From assembly GCA_963702765.1 (NCBI GenBank), contig CAVPEB010000023.1:115118-179117 (forward strand): 64,000 bases of DNA, given 5' to 3'. Each line of letters opens with the position of its first letter. The first letter of the stretch is position 1. Under the pieces are notes generated by a model. That model saw only the letters and a program-made list of their open reading frames with translations, was not told where the DNA came from and did not search any database. Below, piece after piece: positions 58,221 through 64,000 of this stretch. This DNA comes from DATMNR01 sp963702765 (GTDB taxonomy: Bacteria > Chloroflexota > Ktedonobacteria > Ktedonobacterales > Ktedonobacteraceae). The translations under genes and the position numbers were made by a program.

Positions 58221-60013
58221 ATGTCCGATATCATCAAGGCTCAACAAGGTTTAGCTCGCATCCGCACAAACAAGCACGGCGCATCAGTTTCGTGATTTGT
58301 ATCACTTGTTGTGCAGGCGAGAATGGATAGAAGAAGCCCTCCGACATGTTCTGGGCAACGACGGCTCGCAAACGCCAGGAGTGGACGGAATGAGTTGGAA
58401 GGACTTCAACGATGCGGAGAAAAGTGATTTTGAAAACGAGAAGTTCAGACAACACTTCATCGACGAAATACAGTCTGAACTCAAAACCGGTACCTTTCAA
58501 CCCATGCCAGTGAGACGGGTCGAGATCCCAAAACCAGGGACGAACAAGACGAGGCCGCTCGGAATTCCCACCGTGAAGGATCGAACGGTTCAAATGGTGC
58601 TCAAAATGGTACTGGAACCGATTTGGGAAGCAGACTGTTACTACTTCTCGAACGGTTTTCGGCCTGGACGCTGCACGATGGACTGTAGTCAACCACTCTA
58701 CAAGCTGTGCGGTACGAAAACAGGGTACCGATGGGTGATTGAGGGAGACGTGCGGGCGTGCTTCGATAAAATCCCGCACGACCGCTTGGTAGAGGAGGTA
58801 GCACGGCGTATCGCTGATACCAAAGTCCTGACGCTTATCCGACGCTTTCTCAAAAGCGGCATCATGATCGAAAGAACGCTGGTACCAAGCGAAGAAGGGA
58901 CACCCCAGGGGGGAATGTGCTCACCTGTGTTAGCTAACATCTATCTCCATCGATTTGATAAATGGTACGGTCAGCACTATGCTGCACCAGACCAGAAAGC
59001 AGACCCACGGGGATACCATGCTTGGAAGAAACAGCGAGCAAAGGGAAGCGACCTCGCAGCAGTACACATGTTTCGCTACGCCGATGACTGGATACTGGTC
59101 ATTCGCGGAACGAAAACACAAGCCCAGGATATCAAAGAGGCATGTAAAACATTGCTTCGCGATGAACTAGGACTAGAGCTGTCAGAGGAGAAAACGAAAA
59201 TCACCCACATCGAAGAGGGATTTGAATTCCTCGGGTTTCGCATTTTTCGCTGCAACAAAGCCTCCAATCGCCGCAAGGTCGGAGTGTTTGTACGTCCCAC
59301 CGACAAGGGGCTGAAACGAGTGCAAGTGAAGATCAAAGCGATGACCACAAGGAGTACCCTCAACGATGACTCTGTGTACAAGATACAGGCCATCAATGCG
59401 GTCATTCGAGGATGGGCCACGTACTACCGGGCGGTCAACCCGACAGAAACCTTCAACAAGCTCGACCGTTACGTCTGGCTCCGACTCAAGACATGGTTGG
59501 AGAAGAAGTATGAAATCGGGCCAAAGGAGGTAAAACGACGGTATATGTCACACCAACCTGGGCCGAAAGGAGGGAGAGACGAATTTGCAGCGAAGGCGGA
59601 CAGATGAGACATGGGTCTGGCGCTACCCGGCGACCCAAACCAAACTCATCTACCACCGACCGACGATCAAGAGACATTGGCCCCATCCGTATCTGGAAAA
59701 GGTGAAAGTTGAGCAGTATGTCCTACCAACGATGAAAGACATGTGGCAGGGAAATAGCGCTGCTCCAATGTATGCAGCCAATCGAAGGGAAGTCCTCAAA
59801 AGGGCAACTGGAGCCTGCGAACGATGTGGACGAGCGACGAAGCTCACGGTTCATCATCGCCACCGGGTCAAGTGGAACAAGAAGCCGATGCAGGCTGATC
59901 ACCGACCAGAGGGTATGGAAGCGCTCTGTAAGTCGTGCCATGTGAAAGAACACAGAGCAGAACTCGTGTACCGCATGAAACAGATACCCAAGAAGCAGGA
60001 GCATACGAGTTAA
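58221..60013 (+). pseudogene. Group II intron-encoded protein: reverse transcriptase, maturase, HNH nuclease; two frameshifts
   Basis: The start at ATG 58221 (MSDIIKAQQGLARIRTNK) needs a one-base shift near 58280 to join HQFRDLYHLLCRREWIEEA. The reverse transcriptase domain includes GTPQGGMCSPVLANIYLH and the active-site YADD (59077-59088). The maturase/X domain (KAMTTRSTLNDDSVYKIQAI cut across) follows. A second shift near 59600 leads to the HNH endonuclease with CERCGRATKLTVHHRHRVKW and CKSCHVKEH. Such proteins help splicing and reverse-splice the intron RNA into DNA. Total about 595 residues. As written it is broken, but the key residues remain. Confidence 0.85.
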
Positions 60014-60021
60014 GGGTAATG

Positions 60022-60121
60022 GAAAGCCCGGTGCCGCGACGAGTGGCACGCCGGGTTTGGGAGGGAGGGTGCAGGCTACGTGCATTCCACAAGGAATGAT
60101 TACGCGCTGTGCCCTTACCTC
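60022..60121 (+). ncRNA. Group II intron domains V and VI
   Basis: Domain V has AGC at 60025-60027, then CCCGG/CCGGG and TGCC/GGCA stems with the conserved two-base bulge CG (60049-60050). In domain VI, GAGG-GAGGG pairs with CCCTT-A-CCTC, leaving A 60117 bulged as the branch point; an inner CATTCC-ACAA-GGAATG hairpin caps it. Confidence 0.8.
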
Positions 60122-61188
60122 ATACAAAGTCAGCCTGCTCGCAGCGGTCACGGCCATCCAGGAGCAATTGTGCGAGGCGAATGCGGAGCCAAGTGTGTAT
60201 GTGGCTGATAACGGCATCTACAGCGAGTCGAACATGCGGCAGTTGAACGAAGCGTGTATCAAGTGGATCAGTCGAGTGTCGGAGACCTCCACTGAGGCAA
60301 AAACGGTGTTGCACGAAGGCAGTCAGGACTGGCAACGGTCCGAGGATGGCAACATCCAGTGGTTTTGCCGGCAGATGGAGTTGCCGCAGGGCAACGAACG
60401 CTGGGTCATCGTGCGCACTTCGGCTTCAGAGCAGCGAGCACAGGCTTCATTGCAACGGCAGGTCAGCCGTGATCAAACCAGTTGGGAGCGTAAGTGCTGG
60501 CATCTGGGCACGCGCCGCTTTGCCTGTGAAGCGGATGCACGAGCGGCGTTGGAGCGGGAACTGAAAGGCAAGCCGACGTGGGTGGAGATCCACAGCGACG
60601 TCGTAGCTCATCCCCGCCATACAGGGAAAGGGCGCCCACGGAAAGAGGCGAGTCCTACGACCTACCAGTGGCAGATCGTGGCGACCGTCACCGTCACTCA
60701 ACAACGAGTGGACGAAGAAGCGTTGCGCAAGGCCTGTTTCAGTGTCGGGACCAATGAACTGGAGAGTGAGGTGCTCTCCGATCAAGAACTGGTGACGACC
60801 TACAAGGAGCACGGTGGGGTCGAACGTGGCTTTCGTTTTCTGAAAGACCCACTGTTCCTGGCCTCCTCGGTCTTCGTCAAGAAACCCGAGCGCATCATTG
60901 CCTTGAGTTTGATCATGGTCCTCTGCTTGCTGGTCTATCGTTTAGCCGAATACCGGTTGCGGGCACGCCTAGCCGAGACCGAGCAAACCATTCCTGATCA
61001 AGTCGGCAAGCCGACAGCACGCCCGACGATGCGGCTCTCGTCTTTCAATGTTTTGAGGGCATTGAATTGCTGCATGTGCACACTGACACTTCCTCACTTA
61101 CCATTGTCTTACGTCTGGAGGCGGTCCATCGACTGATCTTAGCTCTCTTGGGACCCCTCTACGAAAAAATCTATATTCCATCAGGCTG

Positions 61189-61205
61189 AAACTGCGGAAT
61201 GTGGG
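61189..61205 (-). repeat. Right terminal inverted repeat of the IS1634-like element
   Basis: AAACTGCGGAATGTGGG, inverse of the left end. It overlaps the last base of the transposase stop codon. Confidence 0.85.
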
Positions 61206-61727
61206 TTCACGACTCCTTTTGTGCTCTTTTGCTGTGCACATTGCTGTATGACGAGCTGCTTTTAGAAGGCGAATGAGTGGTGAAGGTAGGCGGGAAGGCA
61301 CTTCACAAGTTGGGTATACCACCGTGAACCCATATTGTACGTGAACAATAGACGTAGTGCAAGGGAGGATATGAGACATTGGAGGACGATAATTTGGCGC
61401 TATCTATCGGAAAGCGAACAAACAGGAAGGCCTGATTTCCAGGTTCCCCTCTCTGATTGAACGCATCGGGCACCGCTTCTCATTGAAGAAAATGGAAGAC
61501 ATGCAGATGCCTAAATCTTGGCGCATTCCTCGAGAGCTAAAACTTGTGCAAGATACTCCTATGCTCATACTCAATCGAGAAAGATCACCCTTAAGCATGG
61601 TGGAGAATCAAGAGTGATATCCCTCGAGCTTTAAGACGCATTCTGACTGATGAAATAGCCGTTTGAGTAGATAACAAGCAAAAGTATGAATAAAAACGGT
61701 ATCATTTGTTACAGAAACTCTACCAAA
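61206..61727. other. Intergenic region, no supported gene
   Basis: About 520 bp between the IS and the propeller gene. A plus-strand frame around 61465-61616 (RFSLKKMEDMQMPKSWRI, then LVQDTPMLILNRERS) has protein-like composition but no family I recognise. It may be the remains of a gene cut by the IS. No hairpin or repeat was found. Confidence 0.4.
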
Positions 61728-63175
61728 TTAGGGCTTTTGAAGAGCCTCTCCACCGAGACTGGTGATATATAACACCGTTCCCGTTTCACCCGTACTGTAA
61801 TACGTTGTTCCCACAACGATAATGGTGTTGGAGTGTGGTACACGGTCCATTCCATATAATGCGTTGACTATTCCCGAGCCAGGACTTTTGACGACGTTCC
61901 ACTGCGCGCCATCCCAATGCTCGATGAGTGGGCCGTTGTTATCGATTTCGTATCCTACAACCCAGACATCATTTGCGGAGAGAGCTGCCACATCCGAGAC
62001 GGAAATATAATTCTTTCTAAGACTAGGACTCTCGACAATGCTCCATTGCGCGCCATCCCAATGCATGGCAAATGGTTCCTCTACGTTCTGCCCTTCTGCG
62101 CTGTCCGCGAAGAAGCCGACGGCCCAAATATCACGCGCGGAGACAACTGTTATACCCGTGAGCACACTTCCCCCCTTGCTTGGATTCGGACTGGGGACAA
62201 CGCTCCACTGCGCGCCATTCCAGTGCAGGATCAGCGTCTGATTTGGACCAACATCGTAGTTACCAACGGCCCAGACGTCGTTCGCCGAAATGGCCTCGAC
62301 CTTTAAGAGCATGCTTTCACTCCCAAGATACGGGCTGGGAACCATACTCCATCTGCTTCCATTCCAGTGCTCGATAAATGTCCGTCCTGCGGTGAGGTTG
62401 ATATTGGGTGAGTAGTATCCTACCGCCCAGGCATCATTTGCCGAAATGGCAGTTATGGCTACCAGGTGGCTTTCATCTCCGATCCTGGGACTGGGAACGA
62501 CACTCCATCGCGAACCGTTCCAATGTTGGATCAGTGGTTGGAGCGACCCTTCGACTTCCCCTACCGCCCAGACGTCGTTCGGGGAGGCGGCAGCGATGGC
62601 GTGCAGTGAAACGGTCTGCGTCTCGGAAGCCGGGTCCGGATAGATGACCCACTGAGAGCCATTCCAGTGCTTAAACAGCGCCTGAGGTCGGGGTGGTCGC
62701 CGGATGGGATTGTCGCCTATCGCCCAGATGTCATTCGTCGAGAGAGCTGCCACCCCGTTCAGGCTATAATCTTTTGCAATCGGATAGGTGCTGGAAATGA
62801 CGAACCTGCCTGGAGGAACTGGTGGTCGAGGTCGGATTGTCGATGAAAACCAGGGATGGAAGATGAGCAAATCAGAGACAATGAGAGCACCGATTACCAG
62901 AACGGCAGCGATGAACGTGACCAACCGCGAGAACCGATGCTGGCGACGTCCTCCTCTGAGCTGAGGCACATGGGATTGCACAGTGCTCATGTCATCATGA
63001 CTTGCAACTCGTTCAGAGGCTGTGATCTCAAGGAGTCTTCGCACGTCTGCCAGCATCGTGCCTGTCGGTCTGGGGCGACGAAAGCGGGTTTGCGGGAGAC
63101 TTGCTGGAGCATCGTCGTTAGTTCCTGGTACTGAGGCTCGTGTTCTTCTGGCAGTGTATCATCGAATGGGTTCAT
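61728..63175 (-). pseudogene. Membrane beta-propeller protein, likely anti-sigma factor, one frameshift
   Basis: The N-terminal 65 residues are cytoplasmic and helical (NPFDDTLPEEHEPQYQELTT, then MLADVRRLLEITASE). A basic stretch and one membrane helix (LVTFIAAVLVIGALIVSDL) follow. The outer part has about seven repeats of the form ANDVWAVG...HWNGxxW.VVPSP, which build a beta-propeller. The start ATG 63175 overlaps the sigma-factor stop (ATGA), a coupling typical of sigma/anti-sigma pairs. A one-base shift near 63055 separates the first 40 residues from the rest; joined, the product is about 482 residues. It may sense something outside the cell and hold the sigma factor inactive. Confidence 0.75.
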
Positions 63176-63783
63176 CGTAACATCCCCCCTTCAAGCCGAT
63201 CGTAGATGAGACGTAGCTGACGCAGTGTGCGTACCATCAATTTGCGAACTGTTCCCTCGGGTTTCTCAAGCATCGTTGCGATTTCGTTGAAACGCAGCCC
63301 ATCACAATAGCGTAATCTGAGCAACTCCTGTTGTGGAGAGGGAAGATGAGCAATCGCTTGATACAAATGTGTAATCATCTCTTGCTGTTCGGCGTATTGT
63401 TCTGGAGTTAATGCACCATCTATTGTTTCCATCGCCTGCTCTATTGGCAGCAAGGTCAGCAGAGTAACATGTCGGTACCGATCGACCACTTTATTACGGG
63501 CTACTCTACGTAACCAGGCTAGTTGGCCCTGAACAGGCAAACTGGAGAGCAACTCGTTACCAAGTGCGGCCAGAAATACCTCTAGGAGCAAATCTTGAGC
63601 ATCCTGTTCGTTCTGCACCTGGCTCAATAGATAGGTAAAAATAGTGGCACCGAACCGATAATAGAGTAAGGCATCAAATCTCCCTTGAGCTGTTTCCGCA
63701 GGTTGTTGCTGCATATGCTCACCTTCTTCCGCAAATGTTCTCTCATAGTAGAAGTCGTATGAGCGCGTATTTTGCGGCATCAT
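63172..63783 (-). CDS. ECF-type RNA polymerase sigma factor
   Basis: The 203-residue sigma-70 family protein has region 2 (RFDALLYYRFGATIFTYLL, QNEQDAQDLLLEVFLAALG, LAWLRRVARNKVVDRYR) and region 4 (HLPSPQQELLRLRYCDGLRF, then IATMLEKPEGTVRKLMVRTL). It would direct RNA polymerase to a small regulon, probably including its own operon. Its stop overlaps the start of the propeller gene. ATG 63783 begins MMPQNTRSYDF; a later ATG (MQQQPAETAQG) is possible. The gene is intact. Confidence 0.87.
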   Translation of the reverse strand: MMPQNTRSYDFYYERTFAEEGEHMQQQPAETAQGRFDALLYYRFGATIFTYLLSQVQNEQDAQDLLLEVFLAALGNELLSSLPVQGQLAWLRRVARNKVVDRYRHVTLLTLLPIEQAMETIDGALTPEQYAEQQEMITHLYQAIAHLPSPQQELLRLRYCDGLRFNEIATMLEKPEGTVRKLMVRTLRQLRLIYDRLEGGMLR

Positions 63784-64000
63784 GCTATTGTATAGATGAC
63801 GTCTATGACATCGCTTTCTTCTGTCTACAACGCTTCCTCTAGTACCTCTGGCTTGTAACTAAGTCATTAGGAGGTTTAAAGGTAGAGTATCTTTTGTGGT
63901 ACCACCTTACAAAGAGAACAAAAGGGAACAAAAGCGACAGAAGATACGTATGAGAAACATATGTATCTGGCGATCAATCGAAATGGTTGGAGGAGAACGT
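63784..64000. other. Region upstream of the sigma factor, window end
   Basis: No gene is visible. Promoters of the sigma operon should be here. The last bases TTGGAGGAGAACG on the plus strand look like a ribosome-binding site for a gene starting just outside the window. Confidence 0.35.

Larger units (their letters stand above)
57583..60123 (+). mobile_element. Complete group II intron with RT-maturase-HNH gene, inserted in the transposase
   Basis: The 5' exon ends GTAGTG, and CACTAC at 58123-58128 inside the intron is its exact complement, as an EBS1-IBS1 pair should be. The 3' end has a domain V hairpin and a domain VI with a bulged A at 60117, seven bases from the splice site after CTCAT. 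Cutting at 57582/57583 and 60123/60124 restores the transposase frame. The 5' end reads GCGCG rather than the usual GTGYG. The intron carries a reverse transcriptase-type ORF. Confidence 0.85.
56966..61189 (+). pseudogene. IS1634-family transposase, split by a group II intron and frameshifted
   Basis: The first exon (56966-57582) starts at an ATG with GGAGG 8 nt upstream and has the first DDE aspartate in HVDTTSFSVSG. The second exon (60124-61189) has YVADNGIYSESN (second Asp) and EHGGVERGFRFLKDP (the Glu). After removal of the intron the codon GAC is restored between DGNSS and KVSLLAAV. One frameshift lies near 57495, before QWMLALATTHEGD, and one near 61040, before QCFEGIELLHVH. The family end is KIYIPSG at 61189. 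The product would be about 550 residues. Without the frameshifts and with splicing it would be an active-looking transposase. Confidence 0.85.
56891..61205 (+). mobile_element. IS1634-like insertion sequence carrying a group II intron
   Basis: The element is bounded by 17-bp perfect inverted repeats: CCCACATTCCGCAGTTT at 56891-56907 and its complement at 61189-61205. It contains one transposase of the IS1634/DUF4277 type. A 2541-bp group II intron is nested inside it, so the IS itself would be about 1.77 kb. I see no target-site duplication next to the ends, possibly because of drift or later rearrangement. Both the transposase and the intron protein carry frameshifts, so the copy is probably not autonomous as written. 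Confidence 0.85.

Noticed and set aside
56880..61215. Target-site duplication flanking the IS
   Set aside because: The bases outside the inverted repeats (left CATTTAG, right TTCACGA) do not match as direct repeats.
61404..61616. ORFs after the IS as a real gene
   Set aside because: Short, no ribosome-binding site and no family pattern on either strand.
1..64000. CRISPR array, rRNA or tRNA genes
   Set aside because: No regularly spaced direct repeats and no tRNA cloverleaf or rRNA-like sequence was noticed on reading.

Overview
The window reads like chromosome of a spore-forming-type Chloroflexota bacterium, most likely class Ktedonobacteria. This is inferred from the protein repertoire (ECF41-type sigma factor, sigma factor coupled to a beta-propeller anti-sigma protein, DUF885, DDN-type and LLM flavin/F420 enzymes, hyuAB fusion, ALDH16-type double aldehyde dehydrogenase next to deoC) and not from any marker gene. 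No rRNA, tRNA or CRISPR array was found.

Layout. 0-1 kb: a LAGLIDADG homing endonuclease abutting a tnpB zinc-ribbon remnant. 1-12 kb: ABM monooxygenase, ligA, a MerB-family lyase, a solute-binding lipoprotein, a broken sigma factor, DUF885 and DDN proteins, AhpD, an SHMT-like enzyme, an MFS transporter and a HAD hydrolase. 12.4-30.6 kb: a stretch without coding lesions, with an EF-G paralogue, DinB-like protein, a four-gene operon (CysRS fused to a GT2 glycosyltransferase, ThuA-Gfo oxidoreductase, hyuAB fusion, LON-domain protein), YqeY, a Ser/Thr kinase, leucine-type dehydrogenase and an LLM oxidoreductase. 30.9-56.8 kb: metabolic genes, many with single-base frameshifts (P5C dehydrogenase, STAND NTPase, radical SAM, ALDH16-deoC, transketolase, alcohol dehydrogenase), plus xylanase, RNase H, CocE hydrolase, lipid kinase and a PEP mutase/GlcG pair. 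56.9-61.2 kb: an IS1634-like element whose transposase is split by a complete group II intron. 61.7-63.8 kb: an ECF sigma factor with its coupled membrane propeller protein.

The strongest unexpected signal is selenocysteine. Two unrelated genes, a MerB-family lyase (3496-4168) and an AhpD/CMD-family peroxidase (44964-45503), each carry one in-frame TGA exactly where the family has its catalytic cysteine. Each TGA is followed by a hairpin with an identical GGTC apical loop starting 19 and 17 nt after the TGA. From memory, the E. coli fdhF SECIS has a GGUC loop 18 nt after its UGA. No Sec-synthesis gene is in the window, so this remains a prediction.

Caution: about 35 single-base frameshifts occur here, even in ligA, several at homopolymers. 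They cluster outside 12.4-30.6 kb. This looks more like uneven assembly polishing than gene decay, although some genes may be true pseudogenes. Intergenic spaces are rich in long perfect palindromes and in two families of short dispersed repeats.
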